From: Anaerolineae bacterium
Lineage (GTDB): Bacteria > Chloroflexota > Anaerolineae > J102
Length of the DNA: 32,831 nt
NCBI GenBank assembly: GCA_015485435.1
Contig: WFTO01000003.1
Span: 1-32,831 of the forward strand
Direction: 5' to 3'
Shown: piece by piece, positions 1 through 6,969 of the stretch
How positions within the stretch are numbered: the first letter of the stretch is position 1
How the letters are laid out: every line of letters starts with the position of its first letter
Notes under the pieces: generated by a model
Told to the model about the DNA's origin: nothing
Database searches by the model: none
The model's input: the letters and a program-made list of their open reading frames with translations, nothing else
Position numbers and translations under genes: made by a program

Positions 1-98
1 CTGCTGATGAGCAACCCGGCCATCATGATCGGGTCGCGGGCGATAAGTTGGAATTCTCGCAATCGCCTTACCAGCGTTTTATTCCATCCGGTATTCAT
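1..98 (-). CDS. ABC transporter permease, N-terminal fragment (runs off window)
   Basis: The minus strand from 98 to the window edge is open. It encodes a start methionine, a basic amphipathic stretch and then the segment ARDPIMMAGLLIS, which resembles the N-terminus of large Fe(III)/putrescine-type ABC permeases, where a short cytoplasmic head with an R-D-P motif leads into the first membrane helix. It lies downstream of the binding-protein gene at 272-1324 on the same strand, as expected for an SBP-permease operon. Only about 32 codons are present, so substrate and length cannot be judged. No Shine-Dalgarno is evident before the ATG at 98. The family call is inference from this short segment and from the gene order. 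Confidence 0.6.
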   Translation of the reverse strand, partial: MNTGWNKTLVRRLREFQLIARDPIMMAGLLIS

Positions 99-168
99 AG
101 GAAAAGTTTATGGGAGGAGTTGCATGCGAGTTGGGGGTCAGGATGGATGGGAGTGATGCCATGACAAA

Positions 169-234
169 GGCACGAAGAACACGAAGGCTTTTGCGAGTTT
201 GTCGTTCTCGTCGAGGCCTTCGTGTCTTCGTGCC
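169..234. repeat. Near-perfect 20-bp inverted repeat between SBP and permease genes
   Basis: The arm at 169-188 (GGCACGAAGAACACGAAGGC) is matched by its reverse complement at 216-234, with a single missing base, around a loop of about 27 nt. Each arm itself contains two copies of CACGAAG. On the minus strand the hairpin is followed only by TTTG, so it would be a weak terminator. It lies between the binding-protein stop (272) and the permease start (98). There it could stabilise the upstream mRNA or damp downstream expression. It has the look of a dispersed intergenic repeat. Confidence 0.75.
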
Positions 235-271
235 AGGTTCGCTTTCAGGTCAAAGCATGGTTGAAATCCGA

Positions 272-1324
272 TTACTTCTTAAGGTTCTCAGCGCCGGCGA
301 TCTCATTGGTAAAGCGGTCCACGAATTCTTTCTTGTGTTGACCGCACCATTCAAAGTCGTAATCGATGAGCTTGACTTTCAACAGTTCGGGCTTGGAAGG
401 TTTGGCGCCTTCAACGGTGGGTGCTTGATACGCACCGTATTTGGGGCCAAGCTCCTGGGTTTCGGGCTGCAGCGCCCAGTCATACCATAGTTTGGCGTTT
501 TCTAGGTTCTTGGCGCCCTTGATGATGCCCATGCCTCCGATCTCGTAACCGGTGCCCTCTTCGGGGAAGGAGAGAATCAAGGGCAGGCCATTTTCAATCT
601 GTTTCACAATATCGTGTGAAAACACAATGCCCACCGCGGCTTCGCCCGCGCCCACAAAGCGTGCAGGGGCAGAACCGCTTTTGGTGAATTGGTTAACCTG
701 AGCCGCGTATTTCTTCAGGTATTCCCAGCCCTGGTCTTCACCTTTCACCTGGAGAATGGTGCAGAGAGCAGTGTAGGACGTACCGGAACTGGAGGGGTGC
801 GCCACCATTAACTGGCCTTTCAGTTTAGGATCCAAGAGATCATCCCAAGACTTTGGCACCCATCCACCATTTTCCTCTGACCAATTTTTGTTTGTTGCAA
901 ATCCCAGCGATCCCACATAAATTCCGGCCCAGTATTTGTCAGGATCGAGCATTAATTTCTTGTTGATGATCTTGTCTTGCGCCGGGGTTTCGTACTGTTC
1001 CAAAAGTCCTTCTTGTTTTGCGGCAATAAAGCTATCTACCGGGCCTCCCCACCAGATGTCGAACTGAGGGTTGTCTCTTTCGTTGCGAAGGCGAGTCAAA
1101 CTTTCACCACTGGACATGCGCACAAAATTTACGGTGATGTTGGGGTATTTTTTCTCGAATTCTGCTTTCATCCCCTCACACCATTCAACTTGTGGCGTGC
1201 ATAGTAGGTTTAACTCACCACTGGCTTCTTTTTCGCCACCGCCAGGAGGCGCGCAGGCCGCCAGCAGGATCAAAAGAAGCAGGGAGCCAAGCACTATCCA
1301 AAAGATTCGCCGTCGTAACATCAT
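272..1324 (-). CDS. ABC transporter substrate-binding lipoprotein (family 1, Fe(III)/polyamine-like)
   Basis: This is a 350-residue extracytoplasmic solute-binding protein of the bacterial family 1 type. The N-terminus is a lipoprotein signal: MMLRRR, a leucine-rich core and the lipobox LAAC with Cys24. The mature part has family features such as LLCTPQVEWCEG near its start, FEKKYPNITVNFV, FDIWWGG and a C-terminal LWYDWALQPETQE segment. These resemble AfuA/FutA/PotD-like binding proteins. The substrate (ferric iron, polyamine, thiamine or other) cannot be fixed from sequence alone. A strong Shine-Dalgarno AGGAGG precedes two adjacent ATGs; the second, at 1321, has the better spacing. It is followed by a large inverted repeat and then a permease gene, so it is the first gene of a transporter operon. 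Confidence 0.88.
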   Translation of the reverse strand: MMLRRRIFWIVLGSLLLLILLAACAPPGGGEKEASGELNLLCTPQVEWCEGMKAEFEKKYPNITVNFVRMSSGESLTRLRNERDNPQFDIWWGGPVDSFIAAKQEGLLEQYETPAQDKIINKKLMLDPDKYWAGIYVGSLGFATNKNWSEENGGWVPKSWDDLLDPKLKGQLMVAHPSSSGTSYTALCTILQVKGEDQGWEYLKKYAAQVNQFTKSGSAPARFVGAGEAAVGIVFSHDIVKQIENGLPLILSFPEEGTGYEIGGMGIIKGAKNLENAKLWYDWALQPETQELGPKYGAYQAPTVEGAKPSKPELLKVKLIDYDFEWCGQHKKEFVDRFTNEIAGAENLKK

Positions 1325-1401
1325 TTTTCCTCCTAATGTTGGGAAAGCGGGAAAAAATTATGACTCCCGAGACAACGCCGTCACGGGATTTTGGAGTTTT
1401 G

Positions 1402-1430
1402 ATTATAAAGCAAAGTGAAATTGTAAGCAA
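1402..1430 (-). promoter_or_regulatory. Candidate sigma70-type promoter of the SBP operon
   Basis: On the minus strand TTGCTT (1430-1425) is followed after exactly 17 nt by a consensus TATAAT (1407-1402). This lies about 80 nt upstream of the binding-protein start. The -10 is perfect and the -35 is partial. Confidence 0.55.
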
Positions 1431-1497
1431 CCTGCCCTAGGATTGAAATAAACTCTGAAACGTTTCAAAATTCGCTGGATGACGCCATGCTTAAGGA

Positions 1498-2157
1498 TTA
1501 GGTCATTTTGGCGGCAAGGGTAATGCCGAGTTGGCCTAACCAGTATGTGATGATCACGATAAAACTTGCCAATGGCAGTGCGTAGACAAAAAGCGTAATC
1601 GCTAGTAATGAGTCGCTGACGAGAAATAAAAGTGCACCGATAATAGCCGCTTTCGCCGATGTTTCGGGGATGCCAGGGGCATGAAAGCGTGCGAATGCCC
1701 GCCATACCATGGTCGTGATGACCAATAGATAGATGAGCACCGGCAATGCCATTTCTCCCATATCGCCCATCTCCAGAAAACTATACATGACAATGCCAAA
1801 CAGATATACAAAGATGGCTATTCCCCATGCCGGACGGCGGCAGTCGCTGGTGAAAGCGGCGATGTAAAGGAGATGCCCGATTAAAAAGGCGATCAATCCA
1901 AACAAAAATGTTTCTGGTGCATATTCCAGGAGAATATCGCCAACGGCGCCGAAGAGGAGGCCACCGATGACGAGCCATTGAAAGCGATTTTTGTCTGGCA
2001 AAAGCAGCAAGTAAAACGCCATTACAACCACGGGCAGCGGCTTTGTTATCAGGCGCAACGCTTCTAGGTTGAGAAGGCGTCCGGTAAGGAAGGCTAGGGC
2101 CGTGAGAAGCCCAAGGATTATAAGGACTTTGGTACGTGTGGAGAGTTGGATGGTCAT
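1498..2157 (-). CDS. Lysoplasmalogenase-like YhhN family membrane protein
   Basis: This 219-residue polytopic protein has about eight hydrophobic helices. It shows the YhhN/TMEM86 hallmarks: KPLPVVVMA in the second helix region, GLLFGAVGDILLE (conserved G-D), a central HLLYIAAF, GALLFLVSDSLLAI (conserved S-D-S) and a C-terminal YWLGQLGI. Characterised members hydrolyse the vinyl-ether bond of lysoplasmalogens, so activity on ether lipids is the family-based expectation; it is not shown here. The start at 2157 is chosen because GAGG lies 6 nt upstream and because the longer open frame would add a charged, non-homologous N-terminus overlapping the upstream gene. It lies 37 nt after the P-loop protein gene and is probably co-transcribed with it. 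Confidence 0.88.
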   Translation of the reverse strand: MTIQLSTRTKVLIILGLLTALAFLTGRLLNLEALRLITKPLPVVVMAFYLLLLPDKNRFQWLVIGGLLFGAVGDILLEYAPETFLFGLIAFLIGHLLYIAAFTSDCRRPAWGIAIFVYLFGIVMYSFLEMGDMGEMALPVLIYLLVITTMVWRAFARFHAPGIPETSAKAAIIGALLFLVSDSLLAITLFVYALPLASFIVIITYWLGQLGITLAAKMT

Positions 2158-2194
2158 GATTTGCCTCGCTGAGAAGTGGAATGAAGCGATTTTC

Positions 2195-2929
2195 TCATGA
2201 CCCGGATCGGATGGCAATTTCCCATAATCGTCCCAGGGTTTCTTCCAACCGTTGGCCCAGTTCCGGACCACGAGGCGTGGTCACGTCGTCTTCATTTTCA
2301 AAGACTACATAGGGCACGCGAACGCCTTTGATGGTGATGAACTCGGGGTCTTCGGCAGAGAATGTTTCCCAGTCGTTTTCTTTGTACAGGCGTTCCAGTT
2401 TTTCGTCTGGTAGTCCATGTTCGAGGATGCTATCGGGGCGTTCGGGGTTGAATCGGCGACGATTCTTGCGCAGCGATTCCTCCCACGACACGCGAATGTA
2501 AAGGATTGCGCCACGTTGTAACGTGTCTTCGGAAAAGTGCTGAAAAGCTTCGCTGAACCCGCCATGTTCGCTTCCCCGGGCGAATTCGATGATTGTTGTG
2601 CGGCAGGCGTGGTAATTGGGATGGTCTCGTAAGAGTTTGTGGTAATCCAGGTCCAATCGCTCGATGAGGAGATGCCAGAGGTAGGTATGAAGGAAATAAC
2701 CTTCCGCATCGGTATGAAGGCGTGGTTTCCCCATCCGCGCAAGGATAGCGTCCTCTTCGAACCAGGTCCAGAGCATGGGAAAATCGTCAAGCTCGTCGAA
2801 GGGGCCGATGTGAAAACGTCGGTAACGTTCAGCTTCAGGGGTGCGTTTGAGGTAGTCGATGATTTCGCTTTTTCCTGCCGCGGGGCGGGCGATGAGGAAA
2901 ATGACGTCGAATGTGTTATTGGTAGGCAT
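2195..2929 (-). CDS. P-loop NTPase, putative small-molecule kinase
   Basis: The 244-residue soluble protein opens with a beta strand (FDVIFLIA) and a Walker A loop ARPAAGKS at residues 14-21, followed by IIDYLK, typical of nucleotide or small-molecule kinases. Later segments include FEEDAILARMG, GAILYIRVSWEESLRKNRRRF (a possible lid with several basic residues) and FITIKGVRVPYVVFENEDDVT near the C-terminus. I do not recognise a specific substrate. The ATG at 2929 is preferred over a GTG four codons upstream because GGAG sits 6 nt before it. It is the first gene of an apparent two-gene unit with the YhhN-like gene. Confidence 0.75.
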   Translation of the reverse strand: MPTNNTFDVIFLIARPAAGKSEIIDYLKRTPEAERYRRFHIGPFDELDDFPMLWTWFEEDAILARMGKPRLHTDAEGYFLHTYLWHLLIERLDLDYHKLLRDHPNYHACRTTIIEFARGSEHGGFSEAFQHFSEDTLQRGAILYIRVSWEESLRKNRRRFNPERPDSILEHGLPDEKLERLYKENDWETFSAEDPEFITIKGVRVPYVVFENEDDVTTPRGPELGQRLEETLGRLWEIAIRSGS

Positions 2930-3458
2930 TGTCAACTCCACGGTCTTTCGAAAGGAGGAAGGAGGGATATCGAACCATGATGAAAGCGGTTAACGATTGC
3001 GTAACACCTGCCAGGGAAAGAAGTAGATCAAGTGGACTAATGTTGCACGGTTGCGATCCATGCCGTGATCACAAAGGAAAGGATGGGTATCCAGATGGAA
3101 CGAAGGGGTGTGTGGGTTTGCATGATTCGTTCGTCAGCAAAAAAAGAATGAATCCAATGCACCTGTGGCGTTGTTCAGGCATCTCAGTGCCATAGAAAAC
3201 TGTGCATTGGGGAGTCTGTTGTCACTTCTAGCAACCTGTTACGAAGTTAATTTCCGTCCCGTTGTCGATTGAATTCAGGTCTGCGGGCCAACGGCCGCGT
3301 GCCGATCGTTGTTGACTGGCCTTCGTCCTCCCAAGAAACAGACTAAAACTGAGATGGAAAACCGTTGCCGAAGGGAGACGGGCTGCGGAACGTCCTCAGA
3401 ACCGAATTCATGTAGCCAAGGATGATAAACAGGGCGGTTTGTGTCAGGTTGCCAATTT
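2930..3458. other. Intergenic region without a convincing gene; holds a large hairpin
   Basis: Between the divergent P-loop gene and the end of the ABC operon I find no ORF with a ribosome-binding site and plausible composition. The only clear structure is the inverted repeat at 3154-3210. The rest shows no recognisable RNA gene or repeat. Confidence 0.6.
3154..3210 (-). terminator. Candidate terminator hairpin downstream of the sugar ABC operon
   Basis: CCAATGCAC (3154-3162) pairs perfectly with GTGCATTGG (3202-3210). The stem can continue internally with CTGTGGC against GCCATAG, allowing one G-U pair. On the minus strand the hairpin is followed about 9 nt later by a seven-T run (plus-strand As at 3139-3146). 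It lies 250 nt beyond the last permease stop, far for a terminator, so it could instead belong to an unannotated transcript. Confidence 0.4.
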
Positions 3459-4310
3459 TTACTTCAGACCTGAATGCACAAAGCTTTGAATGAATTGCCG
3501 TTGGAAGATAAGGAACAGGATGAACAAAGGGGCGACAACCAGGAGGGTGGCTGCAGTCAGCAATGACCATTGCGCCCCAATTTCCCCTAGCTGCGTAAAT
3601 CGCACGAGCCCCGCGGTAAGGGGGCGGCTTTTATCGCTGTTTGTCACCACCAGGGGCCACAGGAATTCATTCCAGTGCCAAACGACCGAAGAGAGCCCAA
3701 AGGCGACCAACATGGATTTGGATGGCGGCAAGTAAACATGCCGTAGCAATTGCAGCCAGTTGCATCCATCGATGATCCCGGCATCCACCAGATCTCTGGG
3801 CACTTCTAGAAAGGCTTGTCGCATCAGAAATGTGCCAAACGCTGAACCAAAATAAGGGATGGCGATGGCTAGGCGGGTGTCGAACAGGCCCAGCGCGCGA
3901 ATGGTGCTGAAGTTCGGAGCCAACAGTGCGGTTGTGGGAATCATCAATTGCAGGAGGATGAAAAATAAAAGCAATTTTTTGCCCATGAACCGGAAATGAG
4001 CAAACGCAAATCCAGCTAAGGTGATGGTAATGAGCTGCACCCCCAAAATCATGAGCACGATGACAATGGTGTTGATGTAGTACAGCTTGAATGGAGCCAA
4101 TGACATGGCTCTGGTATAATTCTCCAGGGTGAGATAGCTACCGAACCATACGTCCCCCCGCCCTAAAGGTTCTGAAGGTGGGCGGGTGGAAGCAACGAAC
4201 GCCCAAATGACCGGCACCGCCCACAACAGGGCCAGCAAGGCTGTGACCAGCAGCAACAGCCAAAACATCAATCGAGACCAAAAGCCACGTGGGGTCACGG
4301 CATCAGGCAT
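3459..4310 (-). CDS. Carbohydrate ABC transporter permease, MalG/UgpE type
   Basis: This 283-residue inner-membrane permease of the MalG/UgpE family has six predicted helices. A periplasmic segment with SYLTLENYTRAM follows the first helix. The cytoplasmic EAA loop is near the middle (EVPRDLVDAGIIDGCNWLQLLRHVYLP, with the conserved G in IIDG), and it contacts the ATPase. It would form a heterodimeric channel with the permease encoded just upstream. The start at 4310 is preferred over 4316 because GGAGG lies 6 nt before it, whereas it abuts the 4316 ATG. The two permease genes overlap by 8 nt, indicating translational coupling. No ATPase gene follows, so the importer probably uses a shared MsiK-like ATPase encoded elsewhere; this is inference from absence. 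Confidence 0.92.
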   Translation of the reverse strand: MPDAVTPRGFWSRLMFWLLLLVTALLALLWAVPVIWAFVASTRPPSEPLGRGDVWFGSYLTLENYTRAMSLAPFKLYYINTIVIVLMILGVQLITITLAGFAFAHFRFMGKKLLLFFILLQLMIPTTALLAPNFSTIRALGLFDTRLAIAIPYFGSAFGTFLMRQAFLEVPRDLVDAGIIDGCNWLQLLRHVYLPPSKSMLVAFGLSSVVWHWNEFLWPLVVTNSDKSRPLTAGLVRFTQLGEIGAQWSLLTAATLLVVAPLFILFLIFQRQFIQSFVHSGLK

Positions 4311-5220
4311 AAGCATCCTCCTTGCGTTCGGAAAGCGCGAAGTTTGTGACCGTGAAAAGAAGCAAGAAAATAATGAGGATGATAGTTAGCGCAGCGGCTT
4401 TGCCGACATCTTGGTTTTCAAAACGCATTTGCCAGAGATAATAAAGGAGGACCGTACTGGCACGACTGGGGCCCCCTTTGGTCAATACAAAGATGTGGTC
4501 GACCAGCTGAAATGCGCCGATAAAAGCGATGGTGGAGACAAAGAGGGTGGTGCGTCGAAGCAGAGGCAGGGTGATGTACCACATCATTTGCCAGGCATTG
4601 GCGCCATCCAGCACCGCGGCTTCATACACATCGGTTGGCAAGCTCTGCATGCCCGCCAGATAAAAGATCATGTAATAGCCCGCGTTTTTCCAGATGGCCA
4701 CGATCATGATGGCGATCAGCGCCAGATCGGGGTTGCCAGTCCAGTTTTGGGGGCCGTTGTAACCCAAATATTGAAGAAAAGTGTTCCAAAGTCCATAGTC
4801 TGGCGTAAAAAAGAACATCCAAATGGTGGCGGCGCTGACCATGGGTAAGATGGTAGGCTGAAAGAAAGCCAGACGGGCCAGCCCGATCCCCTTGATGGTT
4901 CGGTTAATAAGGACGGCAAATAGAAACCCCAGAATGATGCTGATCGGCGCGGTGACTACCACGTAAATGAGCGTATTTTTCAGGACCAAAAGAAAACGGT
5001 CGTCGCTGAAGAGCGCTGTGTAATTCCCCAATCCAATGAATGTCGGCTCACGGAAGCGGGCGATATTCAAGCGTTGGCGAAAGAAACTTTGATATAACGC
5101 CAGCAAGGTTGGCCATGCCGTGAACATGGCCACAAAGATGAAGGTGGGTAAGATGAGCAAATAGGGAAGGATGGGCTCTCGACGTTTGCGTTTGCGAGTA
5201 GTAACAATTGTCGGTGCCAT
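4303..5220 (-). CDS. Sugar ABC transporter permease, MalF/UgpA type
   Basis: The 305-residue protein has a basic N-terminal tail (KRKRRE), a first helix ILPTFIFVAMFTAWPTLLALYQSF typical of MalF/UgpA permeases, and the segment EPTFIGLGNYTALFSDDRF before the transmembrane domain. The EAA motif reads LPTDVYEAAVLDGANAWQMMWYITLPLLRR. Six helices are predicted in total. It has GGAG 6 nt before its ATG. It follows the binding-protein gene after a terminator-like hairpin and overlaps the next permease gene. Together the three genes form a CUT1-type importer. The transported sugar or polyol cannot be determined. Confidence 0.93.
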   Translation of the reverse strand: MAPTIVTTRKRKRREPILPYLLILPTFIFVAMFTAWPTLLALYQSFFRQRLNIARFREPTFIGLGNYTALFSDDRFLLVLKNTLIYVVVTAPISIILGFLFAVLINRTIKGIGLARLAFFQPTILPMVSAATIWMFFFTPDYGLWNTFLQYLGYNGPQNWTGNPDLALIAIMIVAIWKNAGYYMIFYLAGMQSLPTDVYEAAVLDGANAWQMMWYITLPLLRRTTLFVSTIAFIGAFQLVDHIFVLTKGGPSRASTVLLYYLWQMRFENQDVGKAAALTIILIIFLLLFTVTNFALSERKEDAYA

Positions 5221-5297
5221 GAACGACTCCTGCGTGGGTAGAGGCCTTTACGCCCAGGCGTAAGGGCCAAAGGTGGGGAGATCTCCCGACCAAGATG

Positions 5298-5348
5298 AAA
5301 AAAGTGCGACGCATCCATCGCTCCCTTAGGGCGAGTGCGTCGCACTTT
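5298..5348 (-). terminator. Intra-operon Rho-independent terminator/attenuator between SBP and permeases
   Basis: A perfect 13-bp stem is formed by AAAGTGCGACGCA (5301-5313) and TGCGTCGCACTTT (5336-5348), with a 22-nt loop that can fold further (CCC-TTA-GGG). In the minus-strand transcript it is followed by TTTTTT (plus-strand As at 5298-5303). It lies just after the binding-protein stop, so it should end most transcripts there and keep the binding protein in excess over the permeases. Confidence 0.82.
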
Positions 5349-5363
5349 GTTGTGTTGGCATCA

Positions 5364-6770
5364 TCAGTCGCGGAATGGCGCCAGCGCTTCGTCAGCTGCC
5401 TTTTGGGCGGCCGCCATGGCTTCGGCTGGGCTCATCTCGCCATTATAGGCTTTTTGCAGGTAGTCGTGGAAGATGTTTCGCACTTCGCCCAGGTTTTGGA
5501 CGGAGAATTCTTTGCCGGCATATTGCAGCGCATCACGCGTGGCCGCGGCCTGCGGGGTCTTGGCGATATAATCTTTCATGGCCTGGGTTTCGTAGGCGCT
5601 CTGGCGGGTGGCGATGTAGCCGGTATTGATGCTAAAGTCGGCGGCGTTTTCGGGGCGACTCAGGAATTCAATGAACTTCCAGGCCGCATCCTGTTGCTCT
5701 TTGGGCACATCTTTGAAGATGTAAAGGTTGCCGCCGCCAGGCACGGTGGCGTAAGTGCCCGGCTGATGGCCAGGGATGGGCATAACGCCAACTTCAAAGT
5801 CCGCCTGTTCCAAAATGCCGCGCAGGCTGCCTGTGGAGTGGACGATCATGGCGGTTTGGCCGCTGGCCAGGTCGCTGGGCGCCTGACCCCAAACCGCCTG
5901 GACGCCCTCGGGCATGGCCTTGTATTCATGCGAGAGGTCAATGTAATACTGAACAGCCTCGATGACCTTGGGGTTATCGAAATACACCTCGGTGGACGAA
6001 TCCCCAACGATGTTTTGGCCGTTGCCGATGGCCAGGGGTTGGAACAGCCAATAGGGCCAGCCAGAAGGCCATTCGATGCCCCAGCGCGTGACCTTGTCGC
6101 CATCGCGCACCGCCAACTTTTGGCCCGCCTGACCTAATGCCTCCCAGCTGTCTGGCGGCTCAATGCCATTCTCTTTGAATAGATCGGCATTGTAATACAG
6201 CACCACTGCACTGCGCTGGAAGGGAATGCTCCAAATTGAGCCATCTTCGGTGCGTGAGTTCTCAAGGAATGCAGGGAAAAAGTCATTCAGATAAGCCTCG
6301 CCATCTTTCATGCTTTGAATGTAGTCGTCAAGCGGGATGATGTAGTCCGCGTTGATGAGATCGTAGACATCCACAGCCAGCATGACAGCCAGGGCGGGAG
6401 GCTTTCCTCCACCATCAATGGTGGTCTGGATGGCGGTCTTGACGTCGCCATAACCGCCAGAGAAGACCGGCTCAACGGTGATGTTGGGGTTTTCCTTTTG
6501 AAATGCATCGATGTAGCCCTTGAGGATGTCCGCAATGGGGGCATCCACAGCCACAGGATAGAAGACCTGGATGGTCACGGGTTCAGCAGAGGGGGCTTCC
6601 GTGGGTTTTGGAGCCTCCGTCGGTTGGGCAGGCGCTTCGGTTGCTTGTGCTGGGGCTTGTGTGGGCGCCGGTGGAGCAGCCTCTTCCGTTGCTGGGGCCC
6701 CACAGCCACTCAAAACCAGTCCCATAAGCAACAAAACCGCAATCCAAACAACAATCGTGTGCTTCTTCAT
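5364..6770 (-). CDS. Sugar ABC transporter substrate-binding lipoprotein (UgpB/MalE-like)
   Basis: This 468-residue family 1 binding protein begins with a lipoprotein signal peptide ending in LSGC (Cys23). A low-complexity Ala/Pro/Thr/Glu linker (residues about 24-65, APTQAPAQATEAPAQPTEAP) tethers the domain above the membrane. The mature domain has PVTIQVFYPVAV, FQKENPNITVEPVFSGGYGDVKT, IWSIPFQRSAVVLYYNADLFKENGIE and a C-terminal FIEFLSRPENAADF with IATR. These are hallmarks of UgpB-like sugar or glycerol-phosphate binding proteins. The ATG at 6770 is chosen because GGAGGAAAAC precedes it directly; a longer frame from 6791 lacks a ribosome site. The gene heads the importer operon, and two palindromes lie upstream of it. 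Confidence 0.93.
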   Translation of the reverse strand: MKKHTIVVWIAVLLLMGLVLSGCGAPATEEAAPPAPTQAPAQATEAPAQPTEAPKPTEAPSAEPVTIQVFYPVAVDAPIADILKGYIDAFQKENPNITVEPVFSGGYGDVKTAIQTTIDGGGKPPALAVMLAVDVYDLINADYIIPLDDYIQSMKDGEAYLNDFFPAFLENSRTEDGSIWSIPFQRSAVVLYYNADLFKENGIEPPDSWEALGQAGQKLAVRDGDKVTRWGIEWPSGWPYWLFQPLAIGNGQNIVGDSSTEVYFDNPKVIEAVQYYIDLSHEYKAMPEGVQAVWGQAPSDLASGQTAMIVHSTGSLRGILEQADFEVGVMPIPGHQPGTYATVPGGGNLYIFKDVPKEQQDAAWKFIEFLSRPENAADFSINTGYIATRQSAYETQAMKDYIAKTPQAAATRDALQYAGKEFSVQNLGEVRNIFHDYLQKAYNGEMSPAEAMAAAQKAADEALAPFRD

Positions 6771-6817
6771 GTTTTCCTCCATTGGAAACAAATGTATTGA
6801 GGATGGACAATCTCTTC

Positions 6818-6833
6818 ACACTAAAATAAGTGT
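6818..6833. promoter_or_regulatory. Palindrome ACACT-N6-AGTGT upstream of the sugar ABC operon
   Basis: ACACT and AGTGT are separated by 6 bp, with partial extension of the symmetry outward. It lies about 50 bp upstream of the binding-protein ATG, a reasonable place for a dimeric regulator. No cognate regulator can be assigned. Confidence 0.4.
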
Positions 6834-6840
6834 AATCCAA

Positions 6841-6858
6841 TTTCCGAAGATTCGGAAA
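6841..6858. promoter_or_regulatory. Perfect 8+8 bp palindrome, candidate operator between sugar ABC operon and cofG
   Basis: TTTCCGAA and TTCGGAAA are perfect reverse complements separated by GA. The site lies 71-88 bp upstream of the binding-protein start on one side and about 110 bp upstream of cofG on the other. The short spacing suits a helix-turn-helix dimer (LacI, GntR or TetR type) and is too tight for an RNA terminator loop. The regulator is not encoded adjacent to it. Confidence 0.55.
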
Positions 6859-6969
6859 CTCCTTTACGTTTGTTTTCTTGCCAAAACAAAAAACTGGTCT
6901 CACAATTATTCTCTGGCCTCATCACATCCATTTTGATAGCCTATCTTTCTCTCCACTGGATTTTGTTTC

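Noticed and set aside
2929-3195. A plus-strand 88-codon frame in the gap after the P-loop gene
   Set aside because: The composition is unlike a protein (many Arg/Cys/His, no domain), its start overlaps the ribosome site of the opposite gene, and there is no homology I recognise.
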